Counted from the first letter of the stretch, positions 35,501-48,591 are shown. The stretch is DNA of 64,000 bases from Talpa occidentalis (GCF_014898055.3 NW_023601433.1:69113683-69177682); one strand, 5' to 3'. Notes: a model not told the origin generated them from the sequence alone. A program made the numbers and translations.

Positions 35501-36089
35501 ATTAATCTTCCAAAGATTGGTTATGGGCAACCCAAGTGATTGTATTATAGTTTAATTAATAGAATAAGAAGGGAATAAATAGCTTCCTGCTGCTTGATAA
35601 ATGTAATTCTCTCATGGTAAGATATGTGTAGTGAAAAACAATAAAAGAGTTTTGATAGAATGACTTTTTATCTAGTTCAGTAATGTACCCATGGAAAAAA
35701 GATATCTCCTTCCTAAGGCTATATTTCATAGTGTCATTTTAGGTATTCATGTTTTGGGGGAAATACCTGCTCCTTCAGCTTTAAGAAATTAGTTCCCATT
35801 GAACTAGAAAAAAGAATACAAAATAGCTTAAAGTGGTTTTTTATTTGTGAAATGTAAAAGTCATCACTGTGGATAAGTGAAGCAATGTTAGATTCAATGA
35901 CTTCGCCTGACCTTTTTCTCCTCTACATAAGTACTTGTCCTTTGCTACTGGTACTATGGAAATTTCCCTGGGCAAAACAGAACGGTAGGGTGCACCCATG
36001 GGGAAAACATTTTAGATGAGGAGGTTGGAGCTTTTGATGGCTTATTTTGGGTAAGCTATAAAGGTTTCCTTGTCACTTTAACATTTTAA
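32512..36089. other. Long unrecognised AT-rich tract
   Basis: About 3.6 kb with no SINE, no clear LINE and no supported open frame. Several purine-rich stretches occur (for example 34060-34290), but none that I can assign. Confidence 0.5.
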
Positions 36090-36543
36090 GATTTAAGACA
36101 GGAGAAGACAGACACACACAGAGGAGAAGACCAAGTGAAGACCCAGGAAAGGCTGGAGTGAAGAATACCAAGGAAAGCCAAGACTGGCAGGCAACCGCCA
36201 GAAGCTGGGAGCGAGACACAACAGATTCTCCCTCAGAATCTCCAGAGGGAATTAAACTGCCACACCTGGATCTGGGAATTCTGGCCTCTGGAACTGTGAG
36301 AGGAAAAGTCCCTATTGTTTTGTTTTGGTTTTTGACAATTGATTCAACATTTATTTTATCATTAAATATTTTACCTCTCAGATTTTTTAATTTTTTTAAT
36401 TTTATATATTTTTACATCATTTTTCATTTTTGCACAATATATGCATTTTCATCTTGATTATATCCCCCATACAATTCCCACCCCCCTTATTTTAACCACC
36501 TATTTCATAGTTACTTACTCTGGCAGCCACAGGTAACCAACAC
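36090..36543 (+). mobile_element. MLT1-type MaLR LTR, interrupted
   Basis: GAGAAGACCAAGTGAAGACC, AGGCAACCGCCAGAAGCTGG, TCTGGCCTCTGGAACTGTGA and, after the break, TAGTTACTTACTCTGGCAGC and GGTAACCAACACAC are the 3' half and terminal block of an MLT1-like LTR. An antisense retroposon tail (36325-36483) separates the AATAAA-region equivalent from the end. Confidence 0.75.
36325..36483 (-). mobile_element. Antisense A-rich retroposon tail in the MLT1 LTR
   Basis: Read on the minus strand: a G run, GGGAATTGTATGGGGGATAT, then AT-rich text ending in A-rich tracts. The GTATGGGG block is shared with the 142-bp elements at 16.0 and 37.3 kb, but the sequence then diverges. The CTATTGTTTTG / CTTATTTTAAC flanks may be remains of the target site. 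Confidence 0.55.
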
Positions 36544-37306
36544 ACCTGCACAGACAGCTTGCGCACATTCCCCCTGTCACACGGGCAACCAAGTGAGACT
36601 ATAGACAGACTAATGCTTCTAGGTCTGCCAGAGGGAAATCAACAGTCTTACCTATAAGGAGAATGCATCTTTCCAATTTAAACATTTAACTAATATACCC
36701 AAGTCCATCCCTGCTGAACATCAACTCAGGCTCTCTGCCTCCTAAAGAATATGTCCAGAGGATAGAATCTCAAAATTGGTGCTAAATTCTACCACCCCAA
36801 TGGTACACATCTGATGACAAAACAATAAGAAAGATTTTAAGAAACTAACTTGTTCCTGCAGGAGTATCTTTAATTAGGCATTTATAACATTGGGATGGCA
36901 GCATTCACTCTGTTTTAAGCAGAAGGGGAATGTTGCACACAAAATTATAAGAAGACTTGAGGAATGGAATCTAGGCTGGACCTTTGAAACTGGCTCTCAA
37001 GACAACACCTCGGAGCAGAGCTGCCCTGCAAGGGAACTGCTCATGACCTTGAAGAGCTGCTGCTTGAAGACCTTGGGAGCTGCTGTCCCAGAAGTTAACC
37101 TGGATTACAACACCTGGGCAATATCCAAGGCATTGGAAGCTCTCGCCATACCTGCCAGCTCTACGAACACAAGACCCCAGCTCCCTCCAGGGGTGGAGGA
37201 AGCTGACCCCAGACCTGTTAGCAGGACAGGTGGCATAATTTGTGTGTCCCAGAGCAAAATGAAAATGCAGACCCATTATTCAAAATTATTAAGAATAACT
37301 ATAAGA
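36544..37306. other. Unclassified, moderately GC-rich segment with a 140-codon open frame
   Basis: A plus-strand open frame (36890-37312) runs through most of it and a 101-codon minus frame overlaps it. Neither shows a domain that I recognise. The text CCAGAGCAAAATGAAAATGC before 37270 resembles a phrase common in old mammalian repeats, so the whole is probably an undiagnosed repeat rather than an exon. Confidence 0.35.
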
Positions 37307-37448
37307 AAGTGAAAATCAAAATCAACAAAAAACTATCAACCAGAGACACTCTATGGGGGTTCGGGGGTGGGGAAAGGAGGGATTGGGGTCAAAATAAGGG
37401 GGTTGCAATTGTATGGGGAATATAAAAATAAAATTTATTTTTAAAAAA
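37307..37448 (+). repeat. 142-bp G-rich element, copy B
   Basis: It has the same AAGTGAAAATCAAAATCAAC start and GTATGGGGAATATAAAAATA / AAATTTATTTTTAAAAAA end as copy A, with substitutions and small length changes limited mainly to the G-rich tract. Sequence to the left of the start is unrelated to the left flank of copy A. Confidence 0.6.
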
Positions 37449-38159
37449 TTAAATAAATAAAATACTGCAAAAAAAAAAAGAATCAAGACAAGTACAACAA
37501 AATTTAAACCTGATGCAGCTCCCTACTAAACATGGTGCCCACGTGACTGCTCTAATCACAGCCTATGAAGCTTGTCCCAACTCTTGGCTGCTCATCAATA
37601 CCTGCAAAAGGGACACACCGAGGGCTGTCGATCTGCCCCAGTTCCAGTCTGTGAGAACAGGAAGACTGGCAGAACCCTGGCATCAGACCACTTAGGAAAT
37701 GTCCTTTAGTTATCAAGTGCTCTAAACAAGCACTCCAGAAGGAGCTGGAAAAAAAAATGCTGTGAGTCAATCTGAACTGTTCAAACTCCAAAAGTAAGAT
37801 AGAGCTCTGCATTCTCTTCTTACCCATTTGTAGCTTTCTGTTCATAATACATGATGGATAACTGACAGAATATCAAATATTCCTCCCCAGGTAAATTGTA
37901 TTTGGGTCCCAGGGACTCGGTGACTAAGACAGGTCTCTGCTGCTGGAGTTGCCCTCAAATGGACCCAAATGAAAAACTAACACATGATTAAATAAGATTA
38001 TTTCAGATTACCATTTCTGGGGGCAGAGTTGCTATATTCCAAAATGTGCTTCAAAAAAATCATTTCCTTCCCTCTGACACCGATGACATCATTGTAGCCC
38101 GGTCAGCATCCATCTCTCAGCTGATTGCATTTTCACTTTGGCCCCAGCCAGTCCCCTCT
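37449..38159. other. Unrecognised non-coding DNA
   Basis: An A-rich run at about 37469-37479 is the only notable feature. Confidence 0.4.
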
Positions 38160-38720
38160 CACCAGCAGGACTAGAAAAATCCTTTTGAAAGCAGAAATCA
38201 GATCATAGACATTCACCCTCTTAAATCCTTCCTATAGCTCCACCTTGCCCTGGGAAAAAGCCCAAACATCCTCATCATTCCTACAAGACCACACACCATC
38301 TGATCTCTGTCATTCCAACCCTCCTTTACTTGCACACTATGCTGCATCAATTTGGGGGGTCTCTTGTTTTGAGGGTACCTATCAAGCTCCCATCTACCTT
38401 TGTCTTCAACTTACAGCTCTTACTGTTTATTATATAGCCTGTTCTTTCTCAGTTTCCATTATTCAACTAAAACGTTACCTTCTCAGAAAGTCCTTCTCTG
38501 CCCATACCTGGGACTGAATCCCCAGCCCCCCACAGTTGTGCTGCACCTTATCACTTTGCTTATTTCTCCAAAAGCACTGCCATTGTCCAAAATGATCTGT
38601 TGCCATGTTTCTCAGTTTCCCTTTCATTCTCCAGACTTCACCTGGCTGATTCAGTCCTACATCCCAATATCTGCTCAGTGTTGGATACATAGTAGTAACT
38701 CAAGAAATATTTGTTGATGG
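38160..38720 (+). mobile_element. L2 LINE 3' region, sense
   Basis: AGCAGAAATCAGATCATAGA, CACCTTGCCCTGGGAAAAAG, CTCATCATTCCTACAAGACC, CACACACCATCTGATCTCTG, GTTACCTTCTCAGAAAGTCC and ATACATAGTAGTAACTCAAG / AAATATTTGTTGATG follow the L2 3' end in order over 550 bp. Open frames of 90-105 codons on both strands in this pyrimidine-rich piece are by-products. Confidence 0.85.
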
Positions 38721-39775
38721 GCTGCCTATTGAGAGACTCGTGAATGAAATAGTTACTTACTCTCATGGGGCCAAGAAAGTCACATTGTCCTTCATTATTT
38801 AGTAAGAAGATATTCAACTTAAACCCTAAGCAATATTTGGGATGGCTGGGGAATTAGGGGAAATTAAAGCAGAGCGTTCAGAGTAACAGGCAGTAATCAA
38901 ACATGCAGGTCAGCTGTTCTGGAAAAATTGCAGACTGCCTTTGGTGTGAAAAGGCCAAGCCAAAAACTGTCCGGTAGGACAGATGACCTCACACTTGTTT
39001 ACAGTTGTTCTGAGCTTATTCTCTTCCTGTTCATACGGTGCAAATTCTCTCAGAGAACACAAAATCACCAAGGACAGAGACCTGTCTTTCATTGGTGGCT
39101 TTCCCAGCCCCCAGCGACACCAGCGTAGTCCCCTATTTCTTGTCTCACTCTGTGCGGACAGAGGTCTTATGCACTGTGAGAGCAGGGTCACAGTGCTCCA
39201 AGTTTTCTTTTTCAGCTTAACTCCCTCAGCTTCCTGCACAGCACTGGAAGGCAGGGTGGCCGGCTGTTCTGATTCCAAGGGACTGGGGAGCTTCCCAGAT
39301 GTAGGAAGGGAAAGTCCTGCATAAGTTGGGACAACTTAGTCATCCTTCTATCAGTCTACCAGAAAGAAAGTGTTCAACATCCTTATTTTTTGCTCAAGTT
39401 CTGAGTCCTTTAATCACTTGCTCCAGCCATTTCAATACAATATATCCTGATTTAGAACCAATCTTCATTATTTTTTTTTCTCCATTTGTGTCTTTATTAT
39501 GCTTCTCAGTGCTTAATCTCAGCCCCACTTTTCTGGCTTCCCTCCTGGGTAATTGTCATCCCACAGTACCCCTCCATGGTCTGATTCATTTTGTCTCTAA
39601 GCACTTGGCATTCCACCCCCAGCCCCAAGGAGCCTTCTTGCCACATCTTTTCTGTGAGTAATGGGAGGAAATTTCAGTGATCGGAATTTCCTTAAACACA
39701 ATTATATATTTCTGACTATACAACTCAGAGAAGGGGGCTAACGATTTGTTTTTACCTAGTGGCCCTCTATCATAT
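38721..39775. other. Unrecognised non-coding DNA
   Basis: Overlapping open frames on both strands (38910-39324) show a stop-poor patch with no recognised domain. Nothing else is assigned. Confidence 0.4.
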
Positions 39776-39982
39776 AGACAAAGGGTCTGTACGCTTTTTC
39801 TTAGGCTTTGTGAATTATACAGTCTTCATCATAACTATCCAATTCTGCCATTACAGCATAAAACCAGCCAAAGATAATATATAAACTAGTGGGCATGACT
39901 GTATTCCAGTGAAATCTTATTTACAAATACCAGTAGGGCCCTGATTTGGCCCCTGGGTTATAGTTTGTGGTCCCCTCATGGG
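39776..39982 (+). mobile_element. hAT-type non-autonomous DNA transposon remnant
   Basis: GGGTCTGTACGCTTTTTCTT, TAGGCTTTGTGAATTATAC, CCAATTCTGCCATTACAGC, GTGGGCATGACTGTATTCCA, AATCTTATTTACAAATACC and TTTGGCCCCTGGGTTATAG give the whole inside of a common mammalian hAT repeat, with the inverted ends reduced to AAAGGGTCTG and a TTTGTGGTCCCC block. Confidence 0.8.
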
Positions 39983-42900
39983 GACCATCATTCCAGATCA
40001 TTTGGAAAATATTTTTACTAAGTCTATAAAAGTTTTCTTGACTATGCTGTAACTCCACATGCAACTGAGACATTCTCTCCCACATACCCATCTTTACCTC
40101 TTTTAATCATTTGTCCTGTCCCACACCTGGGCCAAGGAACACCTTTTCTCCACAGAATAAATTCTTGCACAAGGACGATGATGCACAAAGAAAGATTATG
40201 TACAACTTATTTCTAGAGAAACATTTAACACCATTTTGTAATATAAAACATGGATATAGACTTAGAATCAATTGTTAGGATAATTGAGACTCATATGTGG
40301 TCAGTGTTTTTAATGAGACGGCTCAATAAATTGGGGAGAAGCTTCTCCGATAGGTAATAGTGTCTTCACTTTGGTAAGTAACCCCAAATAATTTTTTAAA
40401 GAAAAGCTTTGAAATAATAACTGGTTGTGTTTTTGTTTTACAAACTGGCTGTCTATGGACCAGCCTCTGTAGGTCTGGCTTGCACAGAATGCTGTATTCA
40501 TTGTAGGTACTATTCAATGTTCCCGAGCCAACCTGTGTCTTCATAATATATTTTGAAATGTGCTGTCCTTAGAAGTGTACTTTCAGATGGAGAAGCCATA
40601 AAAGGAGAAAGAACACATTGGGAACATGTTAAATTAATTTTCAGGAATGTGCTCACAAAATACACTTGCCTGGAAAGTACTCATTGCAGATGAGAAGTCA
40701 GGAGATCAACTGTGTGTCTTCAACTGTGTGAAGACACAGGAGGAAACAGACACAGGGAAAAGAAGCCTGTATTCCTGCAGAACATCCTGAAGGACATTTG
40801 TCTGGTCCTGGAGGTAAGATGGGATGGAAACACAGTCGATGACAAACAAGGCATTAACGTATTGTTGACCTGCTTCCTGCAAGTCATCTCTGCTGGTGGG
40901 GCGGCTGCAGAACAGCAGCCAGTGGAAGCAGCTCTGCACATGTGGATTCATTGCTGAGCAGAGACTGCTGAGTCCAGAAAACACAGCCTTAACAAGTAAA
41001 TTCCACACCCCCTCGAATTTGTGCCGCGGCAGGGAGTCCTCAGCAGGAAATCCTCCATATGTTTTTCTTTACTACAAGGAACTTCAGAGAATGAGTTCAT
41101 TTCTCTTTTAACATCCTTACATTGCTGTGAAACAGTCCTGGGCTGGATGATGAGAAATATTACCAGGAGTTCAAGAAGATGCCTTCCAGAGAAGATAGGG
41201 GGACAACTATACCCTTGAATTAGATCTCAATTTTGGAGAGTTTTTTTTTTTAATTTGTTATTGCATTTTGGACTTTGTGTCTTTATTTTTGTTTTATTTA
41301 AGAACAGTCTGTTTTTTTACTACTTTGTAGAACTTGGAGAAATAAATATAAAAGGAAGATTTCTCAAAATTTTGTCATATGGACCAGTGGAGTATACCCC
41401 AAGGACCAAAGGATATTAGTTCAAATCAGTCTTTGCTCTTAAAAACAGCTTAATTTGAAATTCAGAATTACTTTTTAAAATATCACTGCAAGTAAGTACA
41501 TTGTTTTCGTTGTTCTTCTTTCTCCCTTTAATCTCCTAAAAAACATTTTCGCATATTCTCATCTCAGTGAAGTTATCAGTTGGACTATAAATATAAGTAA
41601 AGCAATTTGTCAACTCATAAATTAATTACAAGATGAGATACAGAGCATTTTGCTCTTAACACTGTTTAGCAGGTAACAGGCAATATTTATAGTAGTGTTT
41701 GTTTTTATGCCAAGAATCATTTAATTTTGTTAATGTTTAACTGAATATCTCTTGCCTCATTTCTTCCAGTAATATAAACTATCATTTAGATTAGAAAATA
41801 TGCAAGTAAAAATTTCTTCTGAAAAGAGCATTGTTACTGTAGCAGACAAATCAACTTTTGGCAACTTCTCTGGAACATTTAAGTAGATTTGCTGAAGAAC
41901 CTATACATCTAGAGAGCAAAATTTGCTCGAACTGTGACTCTTGTGACTCCCTTTTGAAAATGCCATAAAATCATATTGCAAATGTGAAAAACCCTTAGTC
42001 TATGGCAAAAGGGCATTGAAACATTAAAGTGCTGTTACCTTTCCTTAATTACCCTATTAAATTAAAAGCCATGGCTTTACACAAGTTTGGTGTCTGTTAG
42101 GGACTCCAGGAGTCTAAAGCTGTCAAGCTGATCTAGTTGGATGTAGTTAGACTCTGGTACACAAATTGTCCAGGATGGCAAACTAGAAGTGGCCAAAACA
42201 CGCTGTTCCCCTCCTGGCTCCTAATTTCTACCACCGGTTCGCTCAGCCCTCTCTCCTTATGTGGCAGCTGTAAGTCATGAGTTGGCTATGGGTGATGTCA
42301 TACCATCTTCCCAGCAATGGTTAGGGGAAGAACTGGCTTCTTCAAAGTACTATCTGGTTGATACTTGAGCAAGAATGAACATAGGAATGACCTGTGCTTC
42401 ATCAGTGCCCTGTACTCCCACTTTATCACAAAAGCCATCACTGTGAACAGAACTTTCTTCAGGCTAGTGGGTCTTGAAATAATATATTAAAAAGGAAGAT
42501 AATGAGGGAAAACCCCTTCTATAAAGTTGCATTCAACCCTCCAACTTTCCAGAGTCCTTAGATACTGTATGTCTTGTCCTCTAAGAAATATGCTTCCTAC
42601 TCATCATTGGTTGCTAACACCTAGTGCTCCCAACTGGCCATAGGCTACTGTGTATCCCATCAGTTAAAGATCATTACCTACCAGACCATCTGTTACTCTC
42701 ACTTAGAAAAATGTATTATTTTAGTTGTATAGGTGTCCTTTACATTTTCCCCCGCACATGGTGTTTAAGTAGAAACAGTCCAAGGGTGAAGTCCTGTTCT
42801 GACAACTGGGAACCTATGCTCCACTTTTGAAAAGTTCTCCTTAGTATGTAGTCGAAGAATGGCTCAAAAGAAAGGGGGTGATGGAGGAATGGAAAATGAC

Positions 42901-44521
42901 AGCAAGTGAGTCTTTCCCACCCTGGATGGTTATTGCTTTTCAAGGGATTACTTGCTATCTGGTTGAGTTGTGGTTAAAGATCTGTGCTTTTTTCTGTGGG
43001 CATGGTGGTGTCCAGCAGCTCCCTAGGACTGGCTACCTCTCAGCTTTGGCAATTTTGTGTTCAACCTGACAAAGGCGAACCATGAATGTGAACTTTCCAA
43101 TTTGTCATGCTCCTCCTTCACCAGTTAAGGAAATACACTGTAGACTCTTTAACTGGCCTGTCATCTACCTGATAAGTGGGAGTCAGCCTCTGTGACTTCT
43201 TTTTCCTCCAGAAGGAATTATATTGCTGAATTTGAAAAGGTACCTGGTCATGTCTTCAAGCTTGAGCAAATTTCCTTTGGAAAGAGAATCATTGCTTGGA
43301 GTAACTCTTTCATAGACCTAGGTCTTTTATAAACCCAGTGCCACGTGTGATGGGTCTAGCAGGTGGTGATACAGTGAAGATGACATCTAACACATATTGA
43401 CAGCCATCCTTTGTCAGGTGTGATACTAAATTTTCTATGACACTTATGATATAAATTATTTCTTACCATACTTGGAATTCAGGTAATGTAGGCTGCCTCA
43501 TTCACATATTTCAATGGATGAAGAACAAAAAGGATCCCAGAGTATTCCTATCAGCTAATGTACTATGTTTTGTGGTTTGTTGTTTTTTTCATTCAACTCT
43601 CTAACAAGGTTGTGAATTATCCAGGCTTCCTTCTGTACTCATTCATGGTTAACATTTCTGGCAGAAAATAGGCAGCCTGGATTAGGTTGCAGACTGGAGT
43701 GGAGTGGGAGGAGAAACTGGAATTTAGCAGAGAGACTTGGATACATGTATTGGAAGTGGGTTTCTCGTCTCTCTGCTCTGTATTAACCTCTGTGTAAAGT
43801 GTGACTTCACCTCACATCCTCCTCTGTGCTTCACTTTCTTCAGGTTATGGGGGTAATTTAACCTGCTGACTAAAAGCATTGACATCCTGGTGAGAAAATA
43901 GCATGTTAGTGAGCAAATATGTTTTAGTTTTTTGTGTTGGGCCAGATTCACATTGAGAGCAAATAAGAAGCCTTTTAGTACATAAAACGAAGTACCAAAA
44001 TTTGGGAGGCAAGGAGGAAAAGTGTTCAGATTTTTTCTTGTCATAATATGTTTCTTAAGTAAAATTAATGATAGTGTCTACTGTTCAACAATTTTTATTA
44101 ACATACAACAAATTCTAATAAGCTGGTTTGTAGATGGTTATTCAGGACAAATGACTTATGAAATAATCAGAGCAAATGAATAAAGAAACAATCCATTTAT
44201 AAATTTGGGAATGGAAGTCATGGGACACTTTGTAACACTTTTTTTTGGTATTTATATTATTCCTAATCTGAGTCATGGAAAACACAATATTAGGATAATT
44301 TGCTACCTTTGCTAACATGTGTTAAGGCATCCCTTTCTGGGATAGTACACAATTTGGGTACAATAAGTGAACTGCTTTAGAATAAGTAAGAATATAGTTT
44401 GATGAGAGTGTTCAATAAGAGAAATTGAAATCGTAAATGCTATCCTCTCACAACTGCAGATTTATAGAAATTTGAAACTATTGATAGAATAGATTTTGGA
44501 TCATCTTATCCAACTCCTTTA
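39983..44521. other. Long unrecognised tract
   Basis: About 4.5 kb with no repeat family that I can name and no SINE. The patch 40700-41220 has overlapping open frames on both strands and a donor-like GGAGGTAAGA near 40811, without further support. A run of T occurs at about 41242-41252. Confidence 0.45.
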
Positions 44522-44574
44522 CATTATTATTATTATCATCATCATCATCATCATCATCATACATTATTATTATT
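44522..44574. repeat. (ATT)n(ATC)n compound microsatellite
   Basis: ATT units, then about eight ATC units, then ATT again. It is a symmetric compound repeat, probably grown from one ATT run with a spreading T-to-C change. Confidence 0.9.
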
Positions 44575-45949
44575 CAGGACACTGAAGCCAATCTGGTAAA
44601 ATAATTTATACATCATCGTGAGCTGCAGAGCAAGGATGGGGATTTTAGCCTGTTGTCTCCAAATCTAATGCCTCTATTATTTAGTTTTTAGTTCTATGCT
44701 TTTTAGATATTCTTTTTCTCAAGGATTTTTAAAGTGATAAAGCTATACCACCATATTGATCATATCAATTTCAGTGTTTTTTTGCCTTTTAAATAGTTTA
44801 ATATAAAGCATCTGCCTAGAATTTATATTTCTCTATTGTATATATTTCTCTATGGTATAATGTATTGATCAAATTTTATCTTTTGTGTGTGAATAACAAT
44901 CATTCCAGTACTACACATTAGCTAGTTCACCTTTTCCCGGTGATTTTTAATAGTATTGAGTTGTCATATGTATTTTTCCCAACTTATCCTGGTATCAGGA
45001 ATACAGTTTTAATTATTGTAGTCTTAAAATAAAGGGAGACTTTTAAAATTATTTTTCCACAAATGTGTCTTGCTTATTCTTGAATATTTATTATCCCATA
45101 TGAATGTAAGTATCATCATTTCAAGTTACATAAAAAACAATGATAGAATTTTGACAATAATTGCAGATTATAGATTTTTATAGATTTTAGATTAGTAGAT
45201 TATTTGGGGATAATTTCCATATCAAGCAATTGAGTCTCTCCATTCATTCTCTCCATCATCTAGTTCTTCATTCATTTGTTTATTTTCATGTTGTTCAATA
45301 CATTTTATAATTTTCCCTACAAAAATCTTCTTTTTGTCAGATTCATTGCTAGATAGTTTTTAATTTTTTTTCTTTAATATTTAAAGTCATGGTTGATGAC
45401 TCATAGACATATAAGATTTTTGTTTAACTTTTATTTCCAACCATGTTGAACTCTTTATTAGTATTAAAATTTTTTAAAGTATAGGTTATTTGGAATTTCT
45501 AAATATTCATTTTATATACAAGTAGATAATTCTATTCCTCCTTTTAAAGTACATTTATGTACTTTATTTTAATATACTTAAAATATATTTAATTTATTTA
45601 TGCTTATATTTATATCTGTTCTCCACTTATAGTAGGACTTCCAATGTAATGTTAAATAGAAGTTTTGACATCAGCCATCCTACCTTGTTTGAATTTTATA
45701 TGAAGTACCTCTGACATTTTGCAAGGAAGTATTCTTTTTGGATTTTTAATGAATGATATTTTTATCAGGCTAAGAAACATTCCTTTCTATTCTTTTCTTG
45801 CTCAGAAGTTTTATCAGGAAGGTGTTTGGAAATTTATTAAATAATTTCTGCACACATTGAGAAGAATTTATGGCTTCTCTTTACTATATTGATTAATGGG
45901 TTCTATTAGTTAATACTACAAAACTAAACTATTCTGGACAACCCCCACT

Positions 45950-46330
45950 TTATTACAGTTGTTAAAAATGTTTTTACTACCTTGTCAGTCATTTAAATAA
46001 CTATTTTTGAGCATACAACCTCACAACTACACATATGCATGTTTCAGTCACCCTCACCAAAACTCTAGTGCCAACGTGTTCTCCCCTGCGCCCTCCCTCC
46101 CATTGCCTCTGTATATTTTTCACAGAGTCTAAGAATTATTTTTGCAGTTTTTTCAGTTTGTTTTCTTTGCTTATTTACATTCCACAAATCAATGAAACCA
46201 TCTGGTAACTATTTTTCACTTTCTGACTTGTTTTGGTTAGCGTATCACCTTTTGTCCCAAAAGGTACTATTCCATCTTTTTTTAATGAACATTGGAGTGC
46301 ATAATATTTTTGTATTGTAGTTTTCCATTG
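45950..46330 (-). mobile_element. LINE-1 3' UTR piece nested in the old L1
   Basis: ATTTTTGAGCATACAACCTC, CCCTCACCAAAACTCTAGTG, CCCTCCCTCCCATTGCC, TTTTTTCAGTTTGTTTTC and CATTCCACAAATCAATGAAA read as an antisense L1 3' UTR. It separates two parts of the older L1 reverse-transcriptase text. Confidence 0.55.
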
Positions 46331-46565
46331 ATCACAATTTTAAAATATTCATTCTAAACTTGGTTTGCAAATATTTTATTTAGAATCCTTATATTCATAA
46401 ATGAGACTATCCTATAATTTTTCTCGTTCATTTTAAATCTAATTTATCTTACCTCATATCTTAAATTTAAAAAGAAAAAGGTGAATAGCTTGTTCTATTT
46501 CATGAAGCAGTTTATACAAGTTTAGATGCTTTGAACTTGTCTGAAGGTTCCTAGATATAAGGGGG

Positions 46566-46579
46566 GTGTGTGTGTGTGT
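46566..46579. repeat. Short (GT)n microsatellite
   Basis: Seven GT units after a run of G, inside the old L1 region. Confidence 0.8.
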
Positions 46580-47830
46580 AGATATTAACAAGCAGTTAGT
46601 TTCTCTTATTATTTCTCTTATTTTAAGATTTTCTTTTCCTACTTGAATTATTGTCAGTAACATTTATAGTGAATTTATCATCTTGGCTAGATTTTCAATC
46701 GCATCGACAAAGTCTCTACCTTACCTGTACTTTTGTCCTTCTCTTGTAACTATAATAGTCATTTGGCTTTACAGTTCTCTCTTTTTAAATCAGTCTTTTA
46801 AGAATTTTATTTTTTTAACTAAGAAACAGTGTTTGGTTTTATAAGATACCTTTGTAAATAATTGGCAAATACCCTTGGTAGTAAAACAATAATTTAGTTG
46901 TATGTATTATTCAAAATTGGTAGTTATTTCATAAATTCCTTTAAAAATATTCCATTGATTTCTGTTACTTATCTTGCTCTTTAGAAACCTACCATTACCA
47001 CATTGTTGACCCTTAATAGGTAATTTGTCTTTTCTCTCTGGTTGCTTTAAATATCTCTTTTGTCTTTGTTGTAGTTTCATTACAGTATATCTCCTTGGAT
47101 TAGTCTTTTAATTATCTTGGTTTCTTCTTGATTATAAGAATCACATATTTAATCAATGCTGGGACATTTACAGGCATATATAATTAAATATTGATGCTTT
47201 TTAAGTCTATTCTTCTGAAATTCACATTAGCTGTGTTGAATTTTTTGGTTCATTTTATGCTCTCTGCCTCTCTCTACATTTACCCTATGTTCTCACAGTA
47301 CTACATTCTGAGTGGTTTCCTTAAGCCTGTCTTTTAAACCATCGATTATATCCTCACTGGTATCTAAACAACTGTTTTGCTTATCCATTGTTTTTTATTC
47401 AATATCTATAGTTTTCATTTCTAAATAGTCTACCTACGTATTATTTTAATACTGTTTTTCTTTTCACTTAGCCTTAAGCTCAGGAATTTGAAATTTATGT
47501 TAAATAATCTGTTACCTTATTTATCCAAAGTTCACAGAATTCAGTTTCGTGTTTGTATCTGGTGATGTGGTTCTTCTGGTGGATTGTTTCTTTGTGTGAC
47601 TTTTATATATAGCATTATGAATTCATTCATCAGTAATAGCCAATACTGTGTAAAAATATGCAACCCTTCAGAGACACTTTAAATTTGTTTTTGCTTAGTG
47701 CCCTAGGATGAATCCTTAGGCTAATTTCTTGATTCAGGGATTCCTAGATCACATACATAGACTTGGTTATAAATTCTAAGTAGATACTATCGTTTCCCTT
47801 CAGTTGGCCTCTAGATAGAGACAGTCATCA

Positions 47831-48588
47831 TTACTCTGTCCACTTGTGGGGACACTTTCACGTGTACCCTACTCCTACTTAGCAATTTAAACATAAGCTT
47901 CTAGGTCACTAAGGACTGTAAGTCCCCTTAATGCAGATCAGTGCCAGTGACCTTACCAGGCTGCCTTTTAGAACTCCATCCTTACATACCTGTCTCTCTT
48001 TTTCTCTCTCATTCATGTTTATTCCCATTCTCTTTTTCTGTAAACTCAGTAATGCATTTGAAATAATGATCTTTTTAGCCATTATTTCTAAGTGTTTATA
48101 GTGAAAATGTGCTCAGATTTGAAACCAGAATGAAACTCAGAACAAGAAATTCTACAGTGAACTTTTTGACATAAAAAAAAAAATCTAAGAATGTCAAAAC
48201 CATATCTCATGCAATGTTTTCTCACTTCTGTAGAAATGTATAACATCCAAACACGAGCTTGAAAAATTTTAAACTAATGTAACCTTGGATGTTTCACTAT
48301 TTAACTGCTGAGAAATTGCATTCCTTTGAACTTCTACAATAAACTCAGCCACAGCTTTGTGTGTTGAGAATAACAGGGTGGGGTTGGAGAAGAACTGTTT
48401 CCCACTTTGAGACGTTTTTCACAGTGTGTACTATGGAGGAACAAATAATATTTTCTGAAATAGTGTAAACCTCTTTTCTTTTCCTTATTGAGAGACAAGG
48501 AAGACATTATTTTTTAAAGGTTCTAATGAAAAGTCCCTAGGCCTTACTACCTTTAGAATTCTGATTTTTCTACTTCCTCAAGATATTT

Positions 48589-48591
<3 letters not shown>
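47831..48591. other. Unrecognised non-coding DNA
   Basis: Nothing assigned. Confidence 0.4.

Larger units (their letters stand above)
44980..47830 (-). mobile_element. Very old LINE-1, antisense, with nested L1 piece
   Basis: TCCAATGTAATGTTAAATAG and CATCAGCCATCCTACCTTG, then TATATTGATTAATGGGTTC and, after a break, GCAAATATTTTATTTAGAAT and ATGAGACTATCCTATAATTT are antisense L1 reverse-transcriptase text. Further right, GGTTGCTTTAAATATCTCTT and CAGTATATCTCCTTGGATTA fit the region nearer the L1 5' end. All frames are destroyed. The limits are approximate. Confidence 0.6.

Noticed and set aside
40706..41111. Overlapping open frames on both strands with a donor-like GGAGGTAAGA
   Set aside because: Frames on opposite strands are equally long, no acceptor or second exon is evident and no domain is recognised.
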